Source of the DNA: an uncultured Clostridia bacterium
GTDB taxonomy: Bacteria; Bacillota; Clostridia; Christensenellales; CAG-314
DNA: 24,780 nt
NCBI GenBank assembly: GCA_934203075.1
Contig: CAKPYT010000002.1
Location: 1 to 24,780 of the forward strand
Reading direction: 5' to 3'
Shown here piece after piece: positions 7,537 through 14,789 of this stretch. How positions within the stretch are numbered: position 1 is the stretch's first letter; each line of letters starts with the position of its first letter. The position numbers and the translations under genes are program-made. Below the pieces are notes generated by a model. It saw only the letters and a list, made by a program, of their open reading frames with translations. It had not been told where the DNA came from and made no database searches.

Positions 7537-7776
7537 GACTTCCTTGATTTTCCCGTATGAAAAAGGGCAAGATGTCCCATTTGCGGGACTTTTGTCCGAA
7601 CTTCAGAACGCTTTTGCCGCCTTTTCCGAAACTTTTGAGCGATTTCCCCGAGCAATTCCCGCACCAAAACAAGAACGCCCGACCGAAACTTTACGAATCA
7701 TCGCGCCTGTTCCCCTCCCGTGATCCTCACGGGAACCCTATTTTTTAAAAAAAGCGCAAAAACCACAAACAAACGT
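7537..7776. other. Intergenic stretch without a recognisable gene
   Basis: These 240 bases lie between the divergent deaminase and glnN promoters. Short open frames exist on the plus strand (for example 7557-7748), but none has a ribosome binding site or a recognisable sequence. The only clear structure is the hairpin at 7716-7734. I see no known riboswitch or RNA gene. Confidence 0.5.
7716..7746 (+). terminator. Hairpin with T tract upstream of glnN
   Basis: An 8-bp stem TCCCGTGA / TCACGGGA with a 3-nt loop (7716-7734) is followed, after ACCCTA, by six T (7741-7746). It looks like a rightward intrinsic terminator, but no gene ends before it and the T run is set back, so its role is unclear. 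Confidence 0.4.
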
Positions 7777-7805
7777 TTTACAAAAATAAATTTTTACTGT
7801 AAAAT
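7777..7805 (+). promoter_or_regulatory. glnN promoter
   Basis: TTTACA (7777-7782), 17-nt spacer and TAAAAT (7800-7805) lie in an AT-rich patch, predicting a transcript start near 7812 and a leader of about 70 nt. Confidence 0.78.
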
Positions 7806-7881
7806 CTTATGAAAATAAACTATCGGAATGGAAAACCAAAGGTTTTTCATACAATAGAAAGAATACGCCGGGAGGAAATTT

Positions 7882-9855
7882 ATGAAGAAACCGCTATCGA
7901 AAACACTGTTTGGAAAAAACTTATGCAGCGACAAGGTGCTTCGACACTACATGCGCCCACGCATGTTTGCAGCCTACCGGCACGCCAAATGCGAGGGGTT
8001 ACCCCTCGACAAAGCCACGGCCGAAGCCGTGGCCTGTGCCATGAAAAAATGGGCGATTGCCAACGGAGCCACGCACTATACACATTGGTTTCATCCGCTG
8101 CACGGCAAAACGGCGGAAAAACAGGTTTCCTTTTTAGAGCGGGACAAAAACGGGTCCGTCGAGACCTTTTCTGCGGATGCTTTAATGAAAGGGGAAGCGG
8201 ACGCTTCCAGCCTGCCAAACGGCGGGGATCGCTTTACGTTTGAAGCACGCGGGTATACCGTTTGGGACTACACCTCCCCCGCTTTTTTGAAAGCAGACGT
8301 TTACGGAAACAAGGTGATGTACGTTCCCACGGCCTTTTGCTCCTATCACAACACCGCGTTGGACGAAAAAACGCCCCTGCTGCGCGCAACCGAACGCCTG
8401 AACAAGGAAAGCCTGCGTATTCTGCACGCTTTAGGATACAAAGCGCACAAAGTGATTTGCAACGTAGGAGGCGAGCAGGAATACTTTTTAGTACGAAAAC
8501 AGGCCTTTGACGAGCGCACGGATCTTCGTTTTTGCGCAAGCACGCTGCTCGGTGCGGAGCCGATTCTCTCCCAGGAGGCAACGTTCCACTATTTTGGCGC
8601 TATTTCGGATGACGTCAGCCGCATTATGCACGAAATCGACACTACGCTATGGGAATTGGGCATTCTGGCAAAAATTCAGCACTGTGAAGTTGCTCCGGCG
8701 CAATACGAACTGGTGCCGCAATTTGCCCCCATCAATCTGGCGTGCGACGAAAACAGAATCATCATGGAAACCATCCAACGGATTGCGAGAAAATACGGCT
8801 ATGAAGCGATTTTCCACGAAAAACCTTTCCGCCATGTGAACGGCAGTGGCAAACACGTGAATCTTTCGCTCGGCACGGATACCGGCCTGCAATTGTTTGA
8901 CCCCGCACGCTGCGACACGCCGCTGTTTTTACTGTTCTTCACCGCCATGCTTGCGGCAATCGATCGGTACTACCCGCTTGTGCGGGCCTCCTGTGCCTAT
9001 CGCGGCAACGATCTGCGCCTCGGCGGAAGCGAAGCGCCGCCTGCTCTCGTTTCCGTCTTTATCGGGGCCGAAATGCAAGGGCGGCTCGAGGCTTATTTAG
9101 AGCATCGCCCCTTTCTGCAAAACGCAACGGCCCTGCATACCAAAATCACGCATCTGCCGCTGACCATGCGCGACGGAAGCGACCGCAACCGTACCAGCCC
9201 GTTTTGCTACAACGGGAACAAATTCGAGTTTCGCATGGTGGGGGCCTCCCAATCCCTTGCGTGGCCGGGAACCTGCCTGTGCACGGCACTCTGCGGCGTT
9301 CTGCACGAGATTGCGGACGCCTTGGAAAAGGCTCCCCTCCCGAAAAACGAGTTCCTACAGGAACTGATTCGAAACAACTATTTGCAGCACAAGCGCATTG
9401 TGTTTAACGAAAACTCCTACGACGAAGCATGGCACAAAGAAGCGCTTCGCCGAGGACTGAAGGAATATCGTGATACGGAAGCCTGCCTGCCCGTATACGA
9501 CGACGAAAGCATTGTTGCGCTGTTTCGGGATACCGGGGTGTTGACTCCGCACGAACTGGAATTGCGCAAAAACACGCAACGCCGGATATACGACGAAACC
9601 GTCCTGACGGAGGCAAAAACGCTTTGCGACATGCTGTATCGTAAAATTCTGCCGGCGATCGAAGCCGTATCCCCCTCCGACGAACAGCGTTTGCATTTTG
9701 CAGCAGAGGAATTGGCGCAAGCCGTTGCCTCCGCTGCCGATTCCCGCACTCTGCTGCAGCAGATGGAGGCAGTACGCACCCTTTACGACGCGCTGGAACC
9801 GAAACTTTCGCAAGCCGCGGTTGCCATGCCGACTTACAACGAACTTTTATTTTAG
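7882..9855 (+). CDS. glnN: Glutamine synthetase, type III
   Basis: Makes glutamine from glutamate and ammonia with ATP in the cytoplasm, the entry of ammonia into nitrogen metabolism. The 657-aa protein matches the GSIII family (usually about 700 aa), not the ~450-aa GSI. Visible family patterns include NVGGEQEYFLV (the metal- and glutamate-binding Glu segment), CEVAPAQYELVPQFAP, the conserved HEKPFRHVNGSGKHVNLSL (His and Asn-Gly-Ser-Gly) and RTSPFCYNGNKFEFRMVG (ATP/phosphate-binding Arg and Glu). GSIII replaces GSI in many anaerobes and Bacteroidetes. The ATG at 7882 has GGGAGG 8 nt upstream. It appears monocistronic, with its own promoter and a terminator at 9874. No GlnR-type operator was recognised. 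Confidence 0.96.
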   Translation: MKKPLSKTLFGKNLCSDKVLRHYMRPRMFAAYRHAKCEGLPLDKATAEAVACAMKKWAIANGATHYTHWFHPLHGKTAEKQVSFLERDKNGSVETFSADALMKGEADASSLPNGGDRFTFEARGYTVWDYTSPAFLKADVYGNKVMYVPTAFCSYHNTALDEKTPLLRATERLNKESLRILHALGYKAHKVICNVGGEQEYFLVRKQAFDERTDLRFCASTLLGAEPILSQEATFHYFGAISDDVSRIMHEIDTTLWELGILAKIQHCEVAPAQYELVPQFAPINLACDENRIIMETIQRIARKYGYEAIFHEKPFRHVNGSGKHVNLSLGTDTGLQLFDPARCDTPLFLLFFTAMLAAIDRYYPLVRASCAYRGNDLRLGGSEAPPALVSVFIGAEMQGRLEAYLEHRPFLQNATALHTKITHLPLTMRDGSDRNRTSPFCYNGNKFEFRMVGASQSLAWPGTCLCTALCGVLHEIADALEKAPLPKNEFLQELIRNNYLQHKRIVFNENSYDEAWHKEALRRGLKEYRDTEACLPVYDDESIVALFRDTGVLTPHELELRKNTQRRIYDETVLTEAKTLCDMLYRKILPAIEAVSPSDEQRLHFAAEELAQAVASAADSRTLLQQMEAVRTLYDALEPKLSQAAVAMPTYNELLF

Positions 9856-9873
9856 CCTCAGGGCTCCAAAGGA

Positions 9874-9918
9874 AAAACCCGTTTTCGCAACTCTGCCGGA
9901 AAGCGGGTTTTCTCTTTT
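9874..9918 (+). terminator. glnN terminator
   Basis: Outer stem AAAACCCG / CGGGTTTT (9874-9881, 9904-9911) extended by an inner five-pair stem (9882-9886 with 9899-9903, one G-U), followed by a CTCTTTT tract, 19 nt after the glnN stop. Confidence 0.82.
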
Positions 9919-9981
9919 CCGAAATCCCTTTTAAAAAACAATTTTCCCGATTTTCTTTTCGAATAAATGCCGCTTCTTCTC

Positions 9982-10010
9982 TTTACAAAACCCAAGAAAA
10001 ATATTACTAT
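9982..10010 (+). promoter_or_regulatory. Promoter of the GGDEF gene
   Basis: TTTACA (9982-9987), 17-nt spacer and TACTAT (10005-10010) predict a start near 10017. This lies downstream of the ATG at 9967 and so favours the GTG start at 10042. Confidence 0.68.
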
Positions 10011-10041
10011 TTTGATAAGATTGCATGCGGGCGGTGATAAC

Positions 10042-11121
10042 GTGCGGGACAAACTGAAAAAGTTCATGAATAGCTTAAAAGAAAAACTGATCGACGAAAA
10101 AGAACGCGAGCATTTGCAATTTTTGTGTATTTTTGTGGTTTTGGCGATCATTTCCCTGGGGATGAGCATTGTAAACCTGGTGGTGGATTCCCGCCCGCTT
10201 TTGTACTTTACCCTTGCTTTTTTTGTGCTAAACGTGCTGGATATCGTTCTGGCATGCCTTTCCCCCATGATGGAAGCCGTTTCGCGCGTTCTCTTTTTCT
10301 TTGAAATTTTATGGCTGCTGACTTATTTCGTCATCACCGGCTCTGCCGAAGGTTTCAGTGCGATCTGGTCGTGCCTGCTGCCCGTCGGGGCCCTATTGCT
10401 GTATCGCCGCAAACAGGGAACCCTGCTTTCCGGCATCATGTTCGCTATTCTGGTGTTTTTCTTTTGGACACCCCTCGGAAAGCCGCTGTTGCAGTACGAC
10501 TATTCTCCCGTTTTTATGCTGCGTTTTCCCATGTTGTATGCCGCCTCTTTCTGCATCGGGTTCTTATTGGAAACGGTACGCGCCCACACGCAGGAAAGAC
10601 TTGCGGAATCCAACCGGCGCTATCGCATTCTTTCTTATACGGACATGCTGACCGGCCTCGGAAACGAAACCCTGTACGTCCGTACGGTGGACCGATTGGA
10701 ACGTTTGATTCACCGCGGGCACGCAACGTTTGCCATCGCCGTGATGGACGTGAACGGGGTAAAATCCACCAACGATCAATACGGGCATCGCTACGGGTGC
10801 CATCTGATTGTGACCGCCGGTAAAAAATTGCCGGAAATCTTTCCGCATAGCAGATTGTTTCACATCGGCGGGGATGAATTCGTTGCCATCCTCACCGGAG
10901 AAGACTATCGTCAGATCGAAACCCGAATCGAAGCGTTTCGCGAGGCTCTTTCCTGCAAAACGATTTCCTTCGAAAACACGGAACTGACCCTTTCCGTCGC
11001 AATCGGTTATGCGTTTCACAAAGAGGGAGAAAGTTATTCCGATACTTTCCAACGGGCAGACAAGCAAATGTATAAAAATAAAAGAGCCATGAAGGATCAA
11101 TACGGAATTGCCATGCGTTGA
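10042..11121 (+). CDS. Membrane-bound diguanylate cyclase (GGDEF)
   Basis: Predicted to make cyclic di-GMP from two GTP. With the chosen GTG start the protein is 359 aa. Six hydrophobic segments (about residues 26-48, 54-74, 81-99, 105-121, 127-143, 159-179) form an N-terminal membrane sensor of no family I recognise. The C-terminal GGDEF domain has YTDMLTGLGNE at its start, the metal Asp in MDVNGVKSTND and an intact GGDEF motif at about 276-280, so it should be active. The inhibitory RxxD site normally just before GGDEF is absent (EIFPHSRLFHI). I prefer GTG at 10042 because GGCGGTGAT lies just before it and the promoter excludes the upstream ATG at 9967. It is monocistronic. Confidence 0.92.
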   Translation: MRDKLKKFMNSLKEKLIDEKEREHLQFLCIFVVLAIISLGMSIVNLVVDSRPLLYFTLAFFVLNVLDIVLACLSPMMEAVSRVLFFFEILWLLTYFVITGSAEGFSAIWSCLLPVGALLLYRRKQGTLLSGIMFAILVFFFWTPLGKPLLQYDYSPVFMLRFPMLYAASFCIGFLLETVRAHTQERLAESNRRYRILSYTDMLTGLGNETLYVRTVDRLERLIHRGHATFAIAVMDVNGVKSTNDQYGHRYGCHLIVTAGKKLPEIFPHSRLFHIGGDEFVAILTGEDYRQIETRIEAFREALSCKTISFENTELTLSVAIGYAFHKEGESYSDTFQRADKQMYKNKRAMKDQYGIAMR

Positions 11122-11257
11122 ACACTTTTCCGCCCGACGGGGTGGCTTTCCCGTTTCGCCTTGCGATGGAATCCCTTCCCTTGCAAAAGTCTGGGGAATT
11201 TCCTGTTTCTCCCGCTCCGTTTCCGTAAACCCCGCGGGGCAACCTTATAAAAAGAAT

Positions 11258-11296
11258 AAAACCCGCCTTTGCCAAGCAAAGGCGGGTTTCGTTTTT
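11258..11296. terminator. Bidirectional terminator between GGDEF gene and nadE
   Basis: A perfect 14-bp stem AAACCCGCCTTTGC / GCAAAGGCGGGTTT with loop CAA (11259-11289) has T-rich tracts on both strands (TTTCGTTTTT on plus; TTTATTC on minus). It separates two convergent genes. Confidence 0.88.
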
Positions 11297-11306
11297 CCTT
11301 TAAAAT

Positions 11307-12062
11307 TCAATTGTTCTGCTGCGGCAATTCGTCCGAAGCAAACAGTCGGGGCATTTCCCGCTTATGTTGCGTGCGTTTGTACGTTTGAAGCACGCGCGCT
11401 TTCAGTTCATCCGTCCCCGTGCCTTCCGTCAGATAGGCATCCAATTCCCGATAGGTCAATCCGAGGTCCGCTTCGTCCGTCTGCCCGTCGTACAACCCGG
11501 CGGAGGGAGCCTTTTCCCAGATGTGCCGCGGAGCCCCGAGGTGTTTCAGAAAAGCCTGCACCTCGCTTGCCGTTAAATCCGCTATGGGGTTAAAATCGCA
11601 GGCTCCGTCCCCCCACTTTGTGAAGTAGCCCATCACGCGTTCGCTGCGATTGCCCGTGCCGGCAACCAGAGCATTGCGGCTTTGCGCCAGAGCATAGAGA
11701 ACGGTCATGCGAAGCCGTGGATTCACGTTCGTCAGGGCCAGACGGCTGCGATCCGTCGGCGGCAGACGCAGCGCGCGTTCCGTTTGCATTTTCAACTCGG
11801 ACAAATCGATCGTTTGCGTTTCGATGGCGAACTGCTTTGCCAATTGCAAAGCGTCCTGCAGGTCGCTTTCATAATTCTGTCGGCTGCAGCACGGCATCAT
11901 CACCCCGAGGGTATTTTCACACGCCGCCTTGCACAAAATGCCGACCAGCGCACTGTCCTTTCCTCCGCTGTTGCCGAACACAATCCCCTCCGCTTTGGAT
12001 TGCTCCAGAACGTTTCGAATCCATTGTACTCTTTTTTCCAATTCCGCTGTGTAATTTCTCAT
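11307..12062 (-). CDS. nadE: NH3-dependent NAD+ synthetase
   Basis: Catalyses the last step of NAD synthesis, amidating nicotinate adenine dinucleotide with ammonia and ATP. The protein has the N-type ATP pyrophosphatase loop SGGKDS at residues 32-37 and family patterns such as LVAGTGNRSERVMGYFTKWGDGACDFNPIADL and PSAGLYDGQTDEADLG. There is no glutaminase domain, so free ammonia is the donor. The frame is open to 12188, but the promoter -10 lies at 12160-12165, so the transcript cannot cover that start. ATG at 12062 gives a 251-aa protein that begins like the family. The ribosome binding site is weak, and a hairpin sits directly upstream of the start. Confidence 0.94.
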   Translation of the reverse strand: MRNYTAELEKRVQWIRNVLEQSKAEGIVFGNSGGKDSALVGILCKAACENTLGVMMPCCSRQNYESDLQDALQLAKQFAIETQTIDLSELKMQTERALRLPPTDRSRLALTNVNPRLRMTVLYALAQSRNALVAGTGNRSERVMGYFTKWGDGACDFNPIADLTASEVQAFLKHLGAPRHIWEKAPSAGLYDGQTDEADLGLTYRELDAYLTEGTGTDELKARVLQTYKRTQHKREMPRLFASDELPQQNN

Positions 12063-12068
12063 CTTGCT

Positions 12069-12137
12069 TTTTCGGCTCTTCCGAAAAGAAAGTACTTTTT
12101 CGTTTTCGTTTGCCCGCCCTTTGCAATGGCGGGCAAA
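12069..12137 (-). promoter_or_regulatory. Two hairpins in the nadE 5' leader
   Basis: In the minus-strand leader a perfect 10-bp stem TTTGCCCGCC / GGCGGGCAAA (12109-12118 with 12128-12137, 9-nt loop) is followed by a 7-bp stem TTTTCGG / CCGAAAA with loop AAGAG (12069-12087), ending 7 nt before the start codon. Neither is followed by a T run, so they are not plain terminators. A translational control role is possible; no known riboswitch was recognised. Confidence 0.45.
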
Positions 12138-12159
12138 ACGAGCCGATTCTCCTGATTTT

Positions 12160-12188
12160 ATTATATCATAATTCTTTGGGGATTGCAA
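12160..12188 (-). promoter_or_regulatory. nadE promoter
   Basis: On the minus strand, TTGCAA (12188-12183), 17-nt spacer and a perfect TATAAT (12165-12160) predict a start near 12153 and a leader of about 90 nt. Confidence 0.68.
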
Positions 12189-12214
12189 AAATATCGCAAA
12201 TTACGCGAAAATAC

Positions 12215-12243
12215 TTGCCGTTCCGCTCAAAACGTGCTAAATT
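12215..12243 (+). promoter_or_regulatory. tetR-DUF998 promoter
   Basis: TTGCCG (12215-12220), 17-nt spacer and TAAATT (12238-12243) point into the tetR gene. The 3' end of the -10 merges with the palindrome at 12242-12269. Confidence 0.6.
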
Positions 12244-12269
12244 AAAAACTACCGATTGGTAGTTTTTAA
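12242..12269. promoter_or_regulatory. Palindromic operator of the TetR regulator
   Basis: A perfect inverted repeat with 12-bp arms, TTAAAAACTACC and GGTAGTTTTTAA, separated by GATT. It covers the end of the -10 and the predicted transcript start, so a bound TetR dimer would block transcription. The core ACTACCGATTGGTAGT has the size and symmetry usual for TetR-family sites. Confidence 0.75.
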
Positions 12270-12294
12270 AACAAACAAGCAGAGGGAGGAAAAA

Positions 12295-12900
12295 ATGAAG
12301 ATTCGAGGAAAGGAAGAGATTCTTTTCGCAGCACTGCAGTTGGCGGCAGAAAAAGGGCTCCGCGCCGTTTCGATGAGCATGATTGCGGAAAAGGTCGGAA
12401 TGAAAAAACCGTCGCTTTACAATCACTTTGCTTCCAAGGAAGAGTTGGTGCGGGAAATGTATCTTTTTTTGCGGGAAAAAGCGAAGAGGGACGGGAACGT
12501 TTCGGCTTTTGCCGCGGAAACATTGCCGGACCTGCCTGCGGAAGAACTGCTGCAAACGGCAACGGAAAACTACCTCAGAATAACGGAAAGTGCGGAAATG
12601 CAGACTTTTTATAAAGTCCTTTATTCCGAACGGACCTTTTCCGAAATCGCGGCGCAGATCCTGACGGAAGAAACGGAAAAAATGATTGGCGCCTCCGCCG
12701 CGCTTTTGACCGAACTGCAAAGGCGAAACCTGCTTTCCTTTGCGGACGTCGACACAAGCGCAATGAGCTTTGCCTTGACCGTTCACGGAATGATGGATTA
12801 CTTTGCCGACCGAAACCTCAGCAAAAAGGATACGGAGCCCTCCCTCCCGGATTGTTTACAAAAATACATTGCAGTTTTCTGCAGGGAGCATAGAAGATAA
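12295..12900 (+). CDS. TetR-family transcriptional regulator
   Basis: A 201-aa protein with an N-terminal TetR helix-turn-helix: KEEILFAALQLAAEKG leads into SMSMIAEKVGMKKPSLYNHF (about residues 26-45) and KEELVREMY, the most conserved part of the family. The C-terminal ligand and dimer domain is divergent and gives no clue to the effector. ATG at 12295 has GGGAGG about 6 nt upstream; a TTG at 12256 in frame lies inside the operator and is rejected. The DUF998 gene follows after a single base, so the regulator probably controls itself and that membrane protein through the palindrome in its leader. Proteins of this family mostly act as repressors released by a small molecule. Confidence 0.93.
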   Translation: MKIRGKEEILFAALQLAAEKGLRAVSMSMIAEKVGMKKPSLYNHFASKEELVREMYLFLREKAKRDGNVSAFAAETLPDLPAEELLQTATENYLRITESAEMQTFYKVLYSERTFSEIAAQILTEETEKMIGASAALLTELQRRNLLSFADVDTSAMSFALTVHGMMDYFADRNLSKKDTEPSLPDCLQKYIAVFCREHRR

Positions 12901-12901
12901 C

Positions 12902-13564
12902 ATGAAAAAACAATTATTCTACTATTTCGGCCTGACCGGCCTCTTGAGTTTTTTGTCCTACACGGCTGCCGTCGTTTTTTCTCCGCTGGCGTACCCCGGG
13001 TACGACTGGATGAGCCAAGCCGTAAGCGATTTAAGCGCAGCGGATGCCCCTTCCTTAGCGCTATGGAACCGGCTGAGCAGCCTTTACAACGTTTGCGAGG
13101 TGCTGTGCGCCTCCGTTGCGTGCATCGGCATACAAAACGTCGGGTCTAAAAAGCTGCGAATCGGCGTTTCTCTTTTTGCGGTGATGGAGGGTGTTTCCGC
13201 CATCGGGTACCGCATGTTTCCCCTTTCGGCAAGCGGATACGCCGGCACGTTTCAGGACGTGATGCACATGATCGTTACGGCTGTCGTTGTGTTGCTTTCC
13301 ATCCTTTCGTTGGTTCTGGTTCTTCTTGCGGGACTGCGGGACAGAACCTATAAATCCTACGGAATTTGTGCGGCCGTTGCCCTTGGCATGATGCTGTTCG
13401 GAGCACTCGGTACGAAAATCGTGCCGGCAGCGTATTTCGGCATTGCGGAGCGATTCAGCGTTTTTGCGGCAACCGGTTTTAACGCGGCGCTTGGCATTCT
13501 GCTGTTCCGTTCCCGCAAGAGCCCGACGAACGAGGGTTGTCCTGTGAAAGGCGAAAGTCTTTAA
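12902..13564 (+). CDS. DUF998 family membrane protein
   Basis: A 220-aa integral membrane protein with about six hydrophobic segments (near residues 5-25, 60-80, 86-106, 122-148, 157-177, 185-205). The N-terminal pattern SPLAYPGYDWMSQAVSDLSA is characteristic of DUF998 (Pfam family of unknown function), in which the DWxSQxxSDL stretch follows the first helix. No enzymatic function is established. ATG at 12902 is 1 nt after the tetR stop, with a weak GAAGAT upstream, so translation is probably coupled. The frame is open upstream to 12803 inside tetR, but that region codes for tetR and lacks family similarity. It is probably the regulated target of the adjacent TetR protein. Confidence 0.85.
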   Translation: MKKQLFYYFGLTGLLSFLSYTAAVVFSPLAYPGYDWMSQAVSDLSAADAPSLALWNRLSSLYNVCEVLCASVACIGIQNVGSKKLRIGVSLFAVMEGVSAIGYRMFPLSASGYAGTFQDVMHMIVTAVVVLLSILSLVLVLLAGLRDRTYKSYGICAAVALGMMLFGALGTKIVPAAYFGIAERFSVFAATGFNAALGILLFRSRKSPTNEGCPVKGESL

Positions 13565-13622
13565 ACGCCCCTTCGCCCGGAACCCGAACGAAAAGGCCTT
13601 TCCGATACCACAAAAAGCAACC

Positions 13623-13656
13623 GGATGCGGCAAGAAATACCTGTTTTGCCGCATCC
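13623..13656. repeat. Inverted repeat (hairpin) after DUF998 gene
   Basis: An 11-bp perfect stem GGATGCGGCAA / TTGCCGCATCC with a 12-nt loop, 59 nt after the DUF998 stop. No T run follows on the plus strand; on the minus strand a short T run comes after a gap. It may be a weak terminator or mRNA-stabilising hairpin. The rest of 13565-13774 shows no gene. Confidence 0.45.
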
Positions 13657-13774
13657 CCGCCGGGAATCAGAAACGGAACCCACGGAGACCGAATCTATCG
13701 GCAGACTTCCTCGGCTCTCCTTTGCCTTGCCGTAAGAAACAGCAAAACCGGGGAGGCTTGCCCGAATAAAAAAG

Positions 13775-13814
13775 AAACGCCCTGCGTCTTTTGCACGCAG
13801 GGCGTTTGATTTTT
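13775..13814. terminator. Bidirectional terminator between DUF998 and thioredoxin genes
   Basis: A perfect 13-bp stem AAACGCCCTGCGT / ACGCAGGGCGTTT (13775-13787, 13795-13807) with a 7-nt loop. GATTTTTT follows on plus and TTTCTTTTTTATTC on minus, so it can end both convergent operons. Confidence 0.9.
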
Positions 13815-13857
13815 TCGTATGTTTCGGCAAAACGAGCCGAAAGCGTGGGCAACGAAC

Positions 13858-14175
13858 TTATTTGCGCAGAACTTTTAACTGTGCTTCGATCGATTCGCGC
13901 GGCTGCAAGCCGATGGACGTATGAACTACTTCCCCCTCGCGGAAGAAATACAGCGCGGGAATGCTGCTGATTCCGTACTTTTGCGCCAACTCCGGCTGTT
14001 CGTCCACATTGACTTTCCCCACCTTGATATCTTCGTTCTTTTCTGCAATTTCCTCGATCACGGGAGCGAGCATACGGCACGGACCGCACCAACTTGCCCA
14101 AAAATCCACCAGAACCGGCTTTTGAGATTGCAATACTTCCTGTTCAAAATTTTCTTGCGTTAAGATAACTTCCAT
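13858..14175 (-). CDS. trxA: Thioredoxin
   Basis: A 105-aa thioredoxin, a small cytoplasmic disulfide reductase normally recycled by thioredoxin reductase. The active site WCGPC is at residues 29-33 in VDFWASWCGPCRM, and the cis-proline loop is SSIPALYFF. ATG at 14175 has a strong AAAGGAGG about 7 nt upstream; the longer open frame to 14337 runs into the preceding chromate transporter gene and is not used. It is last in the four-gene operon with the radical SAM protein and two chromate transporter subunits, 23 nt after the previous stop. This suggests, but does not show, a redox role connected to them. Confidence 0.96.
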   Translation of the reverse strand: MEVILTQENFEQEVLQSQKPVLVDFWASWCGPCRMLAPVIEEIAEKNEDIKVGKVNVDEQPELAQKYGISSIPALYFFREGEVVHTSIGLQPRESIEAQLKVLRK

Positions 14176-14198
14176 TTTCTTTCCTCCTTTCTTTTTCT

Positions 14199-14789
14199 TT
14201 ATAATTTCAATACGCCGAACAGCAATACGCCGACGGCTGCGGAACACACGATGAGTAAAATCGGGTGCAGGCTTTTCCCTTTGATTTTTATTTGCGAAAC
14301 GCCAAGCAGCACAAGGAACAGCCCGAGGGAAATCCAATCCGTCTGGGCGAATGCTTCAAAATTCCATTGCTGAAACACAAACGCGGGAGCGGCAAGCCCA
14401 AGCAGAATCGTAAGCGCGGCGGAGGATATGAGCCCCACCACCACCGGGCGAACGCCCCACAACGCCCCTTGAACGAAGCGGTTCGTGCGGAACTTTTCGT
14501 ATGCTTTTGCAACCAGAAGAACAATCACGAAGGACGGCAGCACCACGGCAAACGTGGCGACCACACCCCCGAGAATCCCCCCTTGCGAAAACCCGACGTA
14601 CGTTGCCATGTTCACCGCAAACGGCCCCGGCGTGGATTCTGCCACGGCCATGAAGTTAACGATTTCTTCATACGTCAGCCAACCGTTTCCTACTACCTGC
14701 TGGCGAATCATCGGGATCATGGCATAACCGCCGCCGATGGTGAACAGCCCGATCTGAAAGAACGTCCAAAACAGTTGAAGATAAATCAT
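14199..14789 (-). CDS. chrA: Chromate transporter, short-chain subunit (second)
   Basis: A 196-aa membrane protein, one CHR domain of the chromate ion transporter family. The signature TFFQIGLFTIGGGYAMIPMI is followed by the second conserved motif AESTPGPFAVNMATYVGF, then hydrophobic segments to the end. Short-chain CHR proteins occur as adjacent pairs thought to form a heterodimer equivalent to one long ChrA, which is what is seen here. In characterised members the pair exports chromate or takes up oxyanions; in gut-type anaerobes the real substrate is unknown. The ATG at 14789 overlaps the stop of the partner gene by ATGA (14786-14789). Confidence 0.93.
   Translation of the reverse strand: MIYLQLFWTFFQIGLFTIGGGYAMIPMIRQQVVGNGWLTYEEIVNFMAVAESTPGPFAVNMATYVGFSQGGILGGVVATFAVVLPSFVIVLLVAKAYEKFRTNRFVQGALWGVRPVVVGLISSAALTILLGLAAPAFVFQQWNFEAFAQTDWISLGLFLVLLGVSQIKIKGKSLHPILLIVCSAAVGVLLFGVLKL

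Noticed and set aside
9967..10041. ATG start of the GGDEF protein at 9967
   Set aside because: It lies upstream of the promoter, and the GTG at 10042 has a good ribosome binding site.
12256..12294. Upstream TTG start for the TetR regulator
   Set aside because: It lies inside the operator palindrome and lacks a ribosome binding site; ATG 12295 has GGGAGG.
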